DNA from: Oscillospiraceae bacterium
Lineage (GTDB): Bacteria; Bacillota; Clostridia; UMGS1810
NCBI GenBank assembly: GCA_015068705.1
Contig: SVJZ01000005.1
Coordinates: 1 to 64,000 of the forward strand
DNA: 64,000 nt
Direction of reading: 5' to 3'
The notes under the pieces were generated by a model. It saw only the letters and a list, made by a program, of their open reading frames with translations, was not told the origin of the DNA and ran no database searches. The position numbers and the translations under genes were made by a program. Positions 43,683-53,700 of this stretch are shown here, in pieces; the first letter of the stretch is position 1; each line of letters opens with the position of its first letter.

Positions 43683-45398
43683 TCATCCCCTCCTCATCAA
43701 TTCATAAATCGCCTTTGCCGCCTGCGCGCGGGTTACAACCTCTTTCGGGGCAAACATACCATCTCCCACGCCGTTCATGATGCCATTTTCCCGCACATAG
43801 CAAACAGCGCCTTTTGCGTATCCGCTCATCTGTTCATCATCAGCAAAACCACTCTCTATTACCTCGGCAACTTTGCCGCCGGCAGCTCGTGTCAGCAAAA
43901 CCGCCATATCCTCGCGAGTAATTGCCATACCTGTTCCAAATTGTGTTTCGCTGATGCCTTTAATCAGCCCTGCCTTTTGCGCACTTGCCACATACGGGCA
44001 ATACCATGCAGAGGCGTCTACATCATCAAAAACCTCTGTGGCGGTACTATCGTAGCAGCCAACTGCCAGAACCAGCATTTTTGCAAATTCCTCTCTCGAA
44101 ACCTGTGCCATGGGATCAAAGAGATGTTCTCCCCTGCCCGACACAATATTTTTACTCCGGAGATAATCAATTGCCTCCTGCGCCCATGCCACCTCACCCA
44201 GATCGGTAAAGCCTTCGGCATCTGTCGTCGGAGCATGCTCGCCCTGTATATCCGTAGGTAATCCCACCGAACCGGCAAAACCGCCTGACGCGCCGCCGCC
44301 GCTATTACTTCCTCCGCCCGAGCCGGTATTCTTGCTACCGCCACCCGCAGCAGATGAAACCGCCCGTTCCAACGCGTCAATGCTTGCATATGGTTGCTGG
44401 GCATTAATGGTATTACACACCTTGAGTTTTTCAGTATTGCTGAGCTTTGAAAATTTGCCCATGTTGTCCTGATTCAATCTGTCTGCATTTTGCAAAATTG
44501 CATTCACATAATATTTACTCTCATTACCACTGCAGGCATAGAGCACGGTCTGGTCCAGAAAATCATCCACAAATCCGGAAATGGTTTTGTAGCCATCTTT
44601 CTTTTCAAGAATTGAGGCAAGCATATTCGCCTTCTGGACTTCGCCCATCTCGCTATTGTCAAAATCGCCCTCGCCCAGATACAAATCATACGAATTGCTC
44701 TGAGAAATGCCATACTCCTCACACAGGGTAATGACCGCCTTCAGGTCATCCACATCCTGCGCAAATTTGAGTCTGGTAATCCGCGCATATTCTCCTGCTT
44801 TTGAGGTGATATCGCCAAATGTAGTAAATTTGTTGCCCTCCAGCGAATTCCGGTGCGCAAAAAGCAGTTCCCAGAAGGTATCGGTCTGAGTTTCCTCGAG
44901 CAGGGCGTACTCCGGCTGGATTTGTGCGTTTAGGTATGAGTTGCCCATCACTGCACTTTCCAGCGCTGATGCCGTTGTAACTGCATTGATATCGGAAAGC
45001 ACCTTAGGGCTGAAATAGTAAAACGAATCCTCACCCAAACGCAGCCGCATCTCGGGCATTTCGCTACGCATATAGTTCTTTAACGTGATGGTATAGGCGC
45101 GTTGTGACTGCACATCAATCTGCCCGAAATACTCCAGATAGTTCAGAATGCTGTCACTACCGTCGTAATCCTCCAGGCTCTGTTGACCAGGTGCAGCCTC
45201 TTCGCGTGTCCAGACCACATTTTCTTTGAGTATCTCCATAGTAACCCATTTATCAGCATCTTCGGGAATTGTCCCCTGAATTGTAAGTATGTGCTTTGTG
45301 CTATCTACGGTCACCGAATCCACAGGCGCTGCCGCACAAGCATAAATGGGCATCAATATGCAGATAAAAAGCAGGAACAATCTTCCCATTCTTTTCAT
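43683..45398 (-). CDS. Secreted protein with three C-terminal SLH domains (second pair)
   Basis: A 571-residue protein: signal peptide (1-22), a strand domain like that of the other SLH proteins (VDSVTVDSTKHILTIQGTIP), a helical middle (about 125-345) with weakly repeating LLEETQTDTFWELLFAHR-like units, a Gly/Ser linker (about 352-378) and three SLH domains (about 395-571: FTDLGEVAWAQEAIDYLRSK, AQVSREEFAKMLVLAV, AITREDMAVLLTRAAGG). It resembles the upstream member of the pair at 25213-27981 in the order and in the tight coupling to an N-terminal-SLH partner, though it lacks DUF6273. GGAG nine bases upstream sets the start at 45398; eleven upstream codons are rejected. Confidence 0.86.
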   Translation of the reverse strand: MKRMGRLFLLFICILMPIYACAAAPVDSVTVDSTKHILTIQGTIPEDADKWVTMEILKENVVWTREEAAPGQQSLEDYDGSDSILNYLEYFGQIDVQSQRAYTITLKNYMRSEMPEMRLRLGEDSFYYFSPKVLSDINAVTTASALESAVMGNSYLNAQIQPEYALLEETQTDTFWELLFAHRNSLEGNKFTTFGDITSKAGEYARITRLKFAQDVDDLKAVITLCEEYGISQSNSYDLYLGEGDFDNSEMGEVQKANMLASILEKKDGYKTISGFVDDFLDQTVLYACSGNESKYYVNAILQNADRLNQDNMGKFSKLSNTEKLKVCNTINAQQPYASIDALERAVSSAAGGGSKNTGSGGGSNSGGGASGGFAGSVGLPTDIQGEHAPTTDAEGFTDLGEVAWAQEAIDYLRSKNIVSGRGEHLFDPMAQVSREEFAKMLVLAVGCYDSTATEVFDDVDASAWYCPYVASAQKAGLIKGISETQFGTGMAITREDMAVLLTRAAGGKVAEVIESGFADDEQMSGYAKGAVCYVRENGIMNGVGDGMFAPKEVVTRAQAAKAIYELMRRG

Positions 45399-45468
45399 GG
45401 TATCAATCTCCATTCTTAAAGAGTTCATCATGTATGTGTAATCTATTACACCGATTGATGCCTTTGGC

Positions 45469-45493
45469 GCGGTGCGGAGTTTCTCCGCACCGC
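45469..45493. other. GC-rich intercistronic hairpin
   Basis: GCGGTGCGGAG (45469-45479) pairs with CTCCGCACCGC (45483-45493) between the multi-LamG gene and the SLH pair. There is no T run on the coding strand, so it is more likely an mRNA stabiliser or partial attenuator than a full terminator. Confidence 0.6.
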
Positions 45494-45508
45494 CGCCGGT
45501 AAAATCAA

Positions 45509-48307
45509 TTAGTACGCAGCACTCTCCGAATGGGGAATCATGCTTGCAAAATCACTCCACACATAGGTGCGGATTGTTTCATAGTCCTCACCCGTCAGGT
45601 CAATGGATACGCTCTCACCGGTTCTGGAATCGGCATTGAGCGGCGAAATCTTTACATTGACAAGTACGCCGTCCTGATAAAGTGCCGCAATCAAGTTTAC
45701 GGTGCGTCCATGTGCATAGCAGCTGGTAACGGTAGAGGAAATGGTATTACCGCTCATAGCAGGCTTGGTTGCAGAAATTGCTTTCTCTGCAGTCAGCGTG
45801 GTAAAGGTAATATCTTCTTCCCCAACAGTTGTTACCGAAGAGAGCATGGGTACGTCGCTCACGGTTACTACATATTCCTTGGTCATATCCAGATCGGAGA
45901 ATTTCACAATCAGGGTTTCACCCTCTGCATCCAGAGTGTAGGGGGTTTCTACCGGCTCACCGCCGCTGGTTACAGTAACAGTGGGCGCAGTTTCTTCCTT
46001 GTCCAGTGCAGCATCATTTACTGTTTCATTATATGTAATGTATACCCATTCGTCAAGGCTTGCATCTTCGACATTGCCATCAATGCTTGCGGTGCCGGTT
46101 GCGTTGCCACTTAAGATATCCCACTGGAAATCATCCAGATACAGGTTGGTGGCGGTTGCTGCCGAAGAGGGGTTATCCGACTTCACGCCCGAAATACGGA
46201 AGGTAATCTTGCTAAGTGCGCCAATGGTGGCCGACTTCTGTCCCACAAACTGTTTTCCGGTAGGAGAAGTTACACAGTAATCCATCACGCCTGCTGCTCC
46301 ATTGTAAATTACCTCATAATCATACAGATCGGTTTCATTTTCTACCGTAAATGCCGGCGCCATGGAGCCTGCGCGATAACTTACAGTTCCGTTGTATACA
46401 TTAAAGGGGGTAATTCCGCCGTTGTCATTGAAGAAAATTTGCAGTCCTGCAAAGCCGCCGCCACCCATCTTGAAACGGAAACGGTGAATGGCATTGGCAT
46501 CGGTATTTGCACTGTAATTGGTTTTGGTAATTCCGTACTGTGCCACGGTGGAAGCATCGGTTTTGGTCAACTTCAGCACCTGATTGCCATCCAACGTTTC
46601 CATGGCAACGGCAGTATTTGTATCGCTTTCCGAAATGATCCAGCCATTGTTAGATGCCACATAATTATCAGCTGCAGTGGTCAGCCCAGAAATGGTGGTG
46701 CCATTTGCTGCAAACACAGTATCTGCAAGTGCGCCACTGAAATCGTCATTCTGAGAATTCATGGTGGGCGCGAAACCGGTTGCAGAGGTGTTTTGCATAT
46801 AATTGGTGATATAGGTGTGGTATTCCTCGGTAGGCGTTCCCTCGGTGCAGAAGGTCATAAACTGCAGCCATCCCACGCTCGGAATAGCGGTGGTTCCGGT
46901 AGTACCTGCCAAAGTGGGAATCACACTGTAGGTCATATCATAGTAGGTGTAATCCGAAGCGGTTGCTTCTTTCAGACCCAGTTGTGCATATTTTGCAGTA
47001 TAATCCACCTTGAGTGTTACATCATACCATTTGCCTGCCTCATACTTTGCCACCTTGTTTCCCATCAGATACACATAACCATCCTTACCAAAGAACATGG
47101 GGGTTCTGCGGGTTTCATCCACACCACGAGCTTCAACCAGAAAATCGCTCCATTGGATGGCAGTTCTCTTGATACGGAATGCCATATCCAGATTGGTAAG
47201 GGGGTGCAGTTTGTCAAAGTAAGTGGGAGCAGCTATGTTTTTGTCATTTACGGGTGCAGCCTCGGTTGCGCCCTTGGCATAATGGAAATCCAGCGCCTTT
47301 ACGCCGCTTTCCGGCTCGGTGATGCTGATGGTGTTTGTGGCATCAGTGCCATTGGATGCTCTCTGATACATATAACGTCCAAGTACCCACTGATTGTAAT
47401 CTGCAGTACCTACTGCAGGCATATTAGGATATGCCAGGTCAAATTTATGTACGGTATCGGAAAGACGATTGAACATACCGTTTTTGTCGGTGCCGGTTGC
47501 TGCACCGATGTCTGCGCGAGTTACTCTTTCCAGTGCAGTCTGTCTGTAGTTGTCGATCATGATGGTAGCATCTGTTCCTGTAGGAATAAAAATCAGACCC
47601 CATCTGTCAATTGGTCCGCTCGTATACCATTGCAGGAATTTGAGCACATCACTTGAGGTAGAATAAGTTTCTTCAAATGTCTGGGATGCACCACTGGTTT
47701 TGTTGGTCAGTTGCAAAGCCATGTACGGGATGTTTTCCACGCCGGTTTTGGCAACTTTTGTACCGTAGTCGATGCTGATTTTTGCATGATACCAATCGGT
47801 TGCGTTATATGCCATATTGGCACCGGTTACATCTTTCAAGGGAGTCATTTCGGAGGCCTCGGTAGCTCCTGAATTGAATTTATTCACTGTTCCGCCCCAG
47901 AATTCAAATGCATGAGTAGCGGATTCCGCACCAAAGCGGATACGGAATCTTGCCGCAGCATCTGCCTTGAAATCAAACTCAAACACAAACGGGCCATACA
48001 GATAGGTAGCCTGATTCCAGTACGGATAAAAATTAGGGCCTGTTCCGCTTGTTGGAACGGTTATTTTATACACCATATTACCGGATGCCGCACCGGGCAT
48101 ACTGGTATCTTCCACACGGGAAATGGTACCATTTCCAACTGTGGGAGACCACGGCGGATTTGAGGAAAAATCCGTATCTATTTCGGTGAATGTGTCTGCC
48201 GCCGAAACGGTCACATTCCACACCGGCAATGCCATGAACATTACCGCCAACGATAAAACCATTGAGATCAGCCTTGTTGTTTTGTTTGTCTTGCTTTTCT
48301 TCAACAT
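45509..48307 (-). CDS. Large secreted multi-LamG/Ig-like protein
   Basis: A 932-residue secreted protein: signal peptide (1-36), three concanavalin-like sandwiches (about 38-265, 290-505 and 520-720; recurring FVFEFDFKADAAARFRIRFG, WYDVTLKVDYTAKYAQLGLK, IHRFRFKMGGGGFAGLQIFF), an SbsA-type Ig-like domain (about 730-840, ASLDEWVYITYNE..VTVSDVPML) and a final strand domain (about 845-932) with NLIAALYQDGVLVNVKIS. That C-terminal motif is found in many Clostridia secreted carbohydrate proteins. It has no SLH or LPXTG anchor. The role is probably polysaccharide binding; no catalytic motif is visible. It lies between the heparinase genes and the SLH pair in one operon. Confidence 0.8.
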   Translation of the reverse strand: MLKKSKTNKTTRLISMVLSLAVMFMALPVWNVTVSAADTFTEIDTDFSSNPPWSPTVGNGTISRVEDTSMPGAASGNMVYKITVPTSGTGPNFYPYWNQATYLYGPFVFEFDFKADAAARFRIRFGAESATHAFEFWGGTVNKFNSGATEASEMTPLKDVTGANMAYNATDWYHAKISIDYGTKVAKTGVENIPYMALQLTNKTSGASQTFEETYSTSSDVLKFLQWYTSGPIDRWGLIFIPTGTDATIMIDNYRQTALERVTRADIGAATGTDKNGMFNRLSDTVHKFDLAYPNMPAVGTADYNQWVLGRYMYQRASNGTDATNTISITEPESGVKALDFHYAKGATEAAPVNDKNIAAPTYFDKLHPLTNLDMAFRIKRTAIQWSDFLVEARGVDETRRTPMFFGKDGYVYLMGNKVAKYEAGKWYDVTLKVDYTAKYAQLGLKEATASDYTYYDMTYSVIPTLAGTTGTTAIPSVGWLQFMTFCTEGTPTEEYHTYITNYMQNTSATGFAPTMNSQNDDFSGALADTVFAANGTTISGLTTAADNYVASNNGWIISESDTNTAVAMETLDGNQVLKLTKTDASTVAQYGITKTNYSANTDANAIHRFRFKMGGGGFAGLQIFFNDNGGITPFNVYNGTVSYRAGSMAPAFTVENETDLYDYEVIYNGAAGVMDYCVTSPTGKQFVGQKSATIGALSKITFRISGVKSDNPSSAATATNLYLDDFQWDILSGNATGTASIDGNVEDASLDEWVYITYNETVNDAALDKEETAPTVTVTSGGEPVETPYTLDAEGETLIVKFSDLDMTKEYVVTVSDVPMLSSVTTVGEEDITFTTLTAEKAISATKPAMSGNTISSTVTSCYAHGRTVNLIAALYQDGVLVNVKISPLNADSRTGESVSIDLTGEDYETIRTYVWSDFASMIPHSESAAY

Positions 48308-48429
48308 ATTTACTTCCTCCTCTTTGTTTTTCGGCAGTGTTTGATCAACACGCCGTTATTTACTTTTATCTGATTCCTGCGTTGTGCCTGTGCACCGCAC
48401 AGGATAAGATACAACCAATGCCTTTCTAC

Positions 48430-50760
48430 TTAATCTTCTATATTCCACTCCGTAAGCGGAACCCATGCGGTATTCCCCTTATCCTGCCCGTCGGGGTAAA
48501 ATACCACCGACAAATTCAGGTTTTCGCATCCGGAAATGTGGATGACAAGTTTCCTCACGCCCTTGTTGGGATTTTGCCCCGGCACATCGGGCGTTGTGGG
48601 AAGCGGTTTTGCATCCATCACCGAAAATACCGCTCGTTCTCCGCTTGTAATTTCGGCGCATAACACATCTTCCTCTATGGTAAGGAATGCCTTTTTGCCA
48701 TCCTCGCTGATGGTAACATCTGCCGCGGTATGAGCGAACCAATAAAAATCCGAAGGCGCTTTCATGGTGATTTCGTCCTGCAAAACCACCCTGGTGCGAT
48801 TGTTGTCCAATTTGATACCGCGCCAAGCGGATACTACATTATCCGAATAGATGTCGGTCAGGTTGGTCTGTGCAAATGCGCCCTGCGGCTTGGATACCCA
48901 CTTATCTATCTTTGCCTTACCGCCAAACTTCTGGTCATAACCATCGGTCGGGTTGATTACCAGTGTATTGTGCCCCTCGGCACGGAAACGGTAGGCGTGA
49001 ATATAGTAAGGTGCGCCCAGCCCGTAGCTGTCCTGACCGAAATCGAGGAAATACTGGCGCCCTATGGCATCCATTACAAAGCTGCCAACATCCATATGTG
49101 CATGTCCGGGACCACCATAGGCATTATCCGCATGAAATCCTACCCAAATATCTTTTTTGCCCCAACCGCTCCGCATGCTGGCGACTCCCACCGTGGGGTA
49201 TATATAATCCAGTGCGAGATTATCTGCTTTCACCTTTCTGAATTCAGGCTTGTAGAAATACAAGTCTTCCAGCTTACCCTTGCCTTCCATGATGTGTTCT
49301 ATGCGAGGAAGTGCATTTTTGGGGTTGCCCAATACATCTGCCCAGAACATGGTTTGAGGCGGAAAATCCGCTACCGTAGTTGTGGTATCGTGATAACTGA
49401 ATGTGCTCACCGGTCCATTGGCACTGATGAGAAAATCCACCATGGAACGTGTGCCCGGTGCATCCAGATAGCCGTAATCCTTTCCGCCAGTAATATTGAG
49501 CAGCGTACCCAGATGGTAGGTGGTAAACTCCTGGCAAAATTCCCAATATCCCATACTCTCCTCATACCCACCGTCAGGGGCAAACAGGCTCAACCCACAA
49601 CGCAGATCAAGCAAACTTTGTGAAAATGTGCGTTCTGCCATTTTCAGTTCATCGCCCTCCAACTCGTCGGCAATTGCAGCGGCAGCGGAAAACATGGCTC
49701 CGTTGATAACCATAATCTGATTATTGGTAGGCTTGCCGCACCGCCAGTTCCAACCTCGATGAATGGGATTGAGTGAAGGTTTTTCGCTAAATTCCGTAAC
49801 ATTATCGTAGTCATACTGCACCATGGAAATGGCATAATCGACCAGTGCTTTTCTGAGCAGGGATTTATCACTCTCGTCCAACCAATCATATAGCCAGTCG
49901 TAGCCGAATGCCACACCCACCGTCATTTCAGAACAGGCAAGCATGAAAGTCTGATCCCAGTTTGGAAAGGCAGCCGCCGCAAGCATTTCCTCGCGTGCAC
50001 GAGCGGCATATCGTTCGTCCAACGTGATATTGTACATCATGGCAAGCCCCATAATGCGATCATTCATGGCGCGTCCTACATCAATCAAATAGTAAGGCGG
50101 ATCCACATTATAGGTCATGGGAGCAGCAGTTAAATAGCCATCACACATCCCCTTCAGCTTTGCAATCAGTTTTTGGTATATGGGATCGCAGTCCTCCCCT
50201 TTCAGGTATTCCGCCCGTATCCGTTCAAATTTTTCTTTGGTCATCACCAATCGGGGATGTGTACAATCGGGGAAATTCTGTTTGAGCAGTGCCGTAATTT
50301 CACTACCCTCCACATCGTCATACACATACGTTTCGCATATCTTACGAAGCTCTTCTTTGTGGGTTGTCCAGTTCAAATTCAAATCCCTCTTGCCGTAAAT
50401 CATCACACCCGATTGATCTTTGAACAGATACAATCCAAACGCCTCGCAAAGCTCGGTTACAGGGGCATACAACGTGCCGCTTATCAAGTGGGCATTCTCG
50501 CTCGCTTTCAGGGCGATCGCCGTTTCGCCACGGGTAAGGGTGATGCTGCCGTCCGCCCCGCTCTGCACCGCCGCCCCGATGCTGTTTGCAAAAAACAGCA
50601 CCGGGATTACAGTATGTCCGTTTTGGTTTATGGGCGTTACATCCCGTTCGGGAGTGATATAAGTTTTTAGATTATTTACCAGTGCATTTGGTTTATTCAC
50701 ATAAAGCGCAGTAGCACTCTCCATCAAAGAAGTGATGTCCACTTTATTATGCATATCCAT
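48430..50760 (-). CDS. Heparinase II/III-family protein lacking a signal peptide
   Basis: A 776-residue tandem paralogue of the next gene upstream, missing its signal peptide, LamG domain, cadherin-like and discoidin domains. It keeps the copper-amine-oxidase-N-like domain (from about residue 10, ALYVNKPNALVNNLKTYI), the alpha/alpha toroid (ESMGYWEFCQEFTTYHL) and the lyase sandwich with GPGHAHMDVGSFVMDAIG near 553. The start is ATG 50760 with AAGGTGAG upstream, 24 bases after the previous stop; an earlier in-frame start would overlap the upstream gene. Without an export signal it should act inside the cell on imported oligosaccharides, or it is an N-terminally truncated copy. Confidence 0.82.
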   Translation of the reverse strand: MDMHNKVDITSLMESATALYVNKPNALVNNLKTYITPERDVTPINQNGHTVIPVLFFANSIGAAVQSGADGSITLTRGETAIALKASENAHLISGTLYAPVTELCEAFGLYLFKDQSGVMIYGKRDLNLNWTTHKEELRKICETYVYDDVEGSEITALLKQNFPDCTHPRLVMTKEKFERIRAEYLKGEDCDPIYQKLIAKLKGMCDGYLTAAPMTYNVDPPYYLIDVGRAMNDRIMGLAMMYNITLDERYAARAREEMLAAAAFPNWDQTFMLACSEMTVGVAFGYDWLYDWLDESDKSLLRKALVDYAISMVQYDYDNVTEFSEKPSLNPIHRGWNWRCGKPTNNQIMVINGAMFSAAAAIADELEGDELKMAERTFSQSLLDLRCGLSLFAPDGGYEESMGYWEFCQEFTTYHLGTLLNITGGKDYGYLDAPGTRSMVDFLISANGPVSTFSYHDTTTTVADFPPQTMFWADVLGNPKNALPRIEHIMEGKGKLEDLYFYKPEFRKVKADNLALDYIYPTVGVASMRSGWGKKDIWVGFHADNAYGGPGHAHMDVGSFVMDAIGRQYFLDFGQDSYGLGAPYYIHAYRFRAEGHNTLVINPTDGYDQKFGGKAKIDKWVSKPQGAFAQTNLTDIYSDNVVSAWRGIKLDNNRTRVVLQDEITMKAPSDFYWFAHTAADVTISEDGKKAFLTIEEDVLCAEITSGERAVFSVMDAKPLPTTPDVPGQNPNKGVRKLVIHISGCENLNLSVVFYPDGQDKGNTAWVPLTEWNIED

Positions 50761-50786
50761 CCTACTCACCTTCTTTTGTATCAGGA

Positions 50787-53700
50787 TTATTTTGTGAAAA
50801 TCTTTACTTCCAGCACACTGTTCCATGCACCTTCGTTGCCGTCAAATCCACGGCAATTGAATCGTACATACTGTGCTTTCTGATTGGTGATGTAGTGGGT
50901 GTTGTAGCCCTGTTTTACCTGCGCATCTCCTTTGAAGAAGTTGGTCCATTTTTCTCCGTCTTCACTCACTTCCACCTCATACTGCGCCACACGTTCACTT
51001 GCTTTCCAGAATGCAATTGCAACACCTTCCAGTTCCTGCACCGAGCCAAGGTCATATTGAATCCAGGAAACTCCTGCGCTTGACCACCTGGTTTCCATAT
51101 CATCATCTATGGTGTTTTCGGGGATGTTTCCGTCATGGTCATTAGCAGTTACCGAAACGGGCTTGCACTCATTCTGCCACAAAATGTCACCTTCGGCAGC
51201 AACAAAAGTTACCGAATAATGCTTTGCAATTTTATCATCATGCGCACAAGCCTTGATAAGTGTGGGTGAGCCGATTCCGGTGGACGGAGTGATTTGCACC
51301 TCGCCATCTGCTGTTGCGCCAATTTGTGCCGCAAGTTCTTCTATGGAAGAAACAGTAACAGTGTAGTGATAGCGGTCGGGGTCAAAGTTTTCCAATTCCT
51401 TACCGTCGATGGTAATGGAATTTAATTTTGCATAGTTAGGAGTTCCTTCCCCATCGGGGATTTCCCATTTTTCCAAGGGAACAAATTCCTTGCTATAAAT
51501 TAATTCTTCATAATCTGCATCGTACTGGTTGAAGATGACCTGCAGATTGACCTCCTTGACATTTTCCATATGAATGGTCAGTTTTTTCACACCCTTATTG
51601 GGATTTTGACCCGGAATGTCAAGTGTAGTGGGCAACGGCTTTGCATCCATCACCGAGAAGGTAGCGTTCTCTCCCGTTGCAATCTCTGCCAAAAGGGTAT
51701 CACCGCCCGAAGACAAATATGCTTTCTTGCCATCCTCACTGATGGAAATACTTGCGGTAGTATGCGCAAACCAATATAGCTCGGAGGGCTCCTTCATCAC
51801 AATTTCATCCTGCACCGTCACTGTTCTGCGGTAATTATCCAGCTTGATACCACGCCAAGCGGATACCACATCATCCGAATAGATGTCGGTCAAGTTTGTT
51901 TGGGCAAATACGCCCTGAGGTTTGGACACCCACTTATCTATTTTTGCCTTGCCGCCATATTTCTGGTCATAATCGCCGTCAGGATTAATGACAATGGTGT
52001 TGTGTCCCTCGGCGCGGAAACGATAGGCGTGTTTATAATATCCGCCCAATCCGTAATTGTCCTGCCCCAAATCAAGGAAGAACTGGTGCCCCATGGCGTC
52101 CATTACAAAACTGCCGACATCCATATGCGCATGCCCAGGTCCGCCATAGGCGTTATCTGCATGGAATCCTAACCAGAGGTCATTTTTGCCCCAACCATTT
52201 CTCATACTCGCAATGCCGGTGGTGGGATAAATGTAATCCAGTGCCAGATTTTGCGCTTTTATCTGCCGGAATTCCGGCTTGTAGAAATACAAATCCTCCA
52301 GCTTTCCTTTGCCTGCCATGATGTGTTCAATTCTCGGGAGTGCATCCTCATAATCGCCCAACACATCTGCCCAGAACATACTCTGCGGCGGGATATCCGC
52401 CACGGTCGTGGTGGTGTCGTGATAGCTGAATGCACTCACGGGGCCGTTTGCACAAATGAGAAAGTCCACCATAGAGCGTGTACCCGGTGCATCCAGATAG
52501 CCATAATCCTTGCCACCGGTAATATTGAGCAGGGTACCCAGATGATAGCTGCAGAATTCCTGACAAAATTCCCAGTATCCCATACTCTCTTCATAACCAC
52601 CATCGGGAGCAAACAGGCTCAATCCACGACGCAGGTCAATCAGGCTCTGCTTGAAGATGCGTTCTGCCATTTCCAGTTCGCTGCCTGAAAGTTCATCGGC
52701 AATTGCCGCGGCTGCAGAAAACATGGCACCGTTGATGACGATAATCTGATTGTTGGTGGGATTTCCGCCACGCCAGAGAAATGCTCGGTGAAGCGGATTG
52801 TCAGAGTAATATGCAAGATCTACAGCCTTCGTTTCATTCAAATAGTCATGTTGCACCAAAGAAAGTGCGTGGCTGATCAATGCTTTACGAAGCAGTGTTC
52901 TATCGCTTTCATCCAGCCAATCATAGAGCCAGTCATATCCAAACGCCACACCCATAGCCATCTCAGCACAGGCGAGCATGAAGGTATTATTCCAGTTTGG
53001 AAAGGTTGCCGCCGCAATCAATTCCTGCCGCGCGCGGACGGCATACTGCTCATCAAGAGTGATATGATACATCATGGCAAGCCCCATAATGCGGTCATTC
53101 ATAGCACGTGCTATATCAATCAAATAATAAGGTGCTGCCACATAGTAGGTCATGGGCGTAGTTTTTAAGTAACCATCGCATTTTATTTTCAGCGACTCAA
53201 TGAGTTTTTTGTAAACCGGATCGCAATCCTCGCCCTTGAGATACTCGGCACGGATTGCAACGAATTTATCCTCTGTCATCAACAGACGGGGATGCTTTTG
53301 GTTGGGGAAATTCTGTTTGAGCAGTGCCGTGATTTCACTACCCTCCACATCGTCATATACATAGCTTTCCGAGATGGTACGCAATGCCATCAAATGGGTC
53401 TGCCAACTCAGGTTGAGCATTTTGTCACTGTAAATCAACATGCCCGACTGATCCAGGAATAAATACAATCCAAACGCATCACACAATTCTGCCACCGAGG
53501 CATAGGTTGTACCGCCAATCTGGCAAACGGGAACGGGTAATTCCATGGGTTGTCCGTTTACCGAAATGCTACTTTCGCCCACTCTGAGTGACACAGTGGT
53601 CTCCCCTTTGGTCAGGGTAACGGTGCTATCTGCCTCGTTCCAACCGGTTTTTCCGCCAATGCTGGTGGAGAAAAACCGAAGCGGCACCAGTGCATGTCCG

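Noticed and set aside
46439-47656. 405-codon plus-strand open frame opposite the multi-LamG gene
   Set aside because: Cysteine/histidine-rich shadow of a threonine/alanine-rich gene, without start signal; not a gene.
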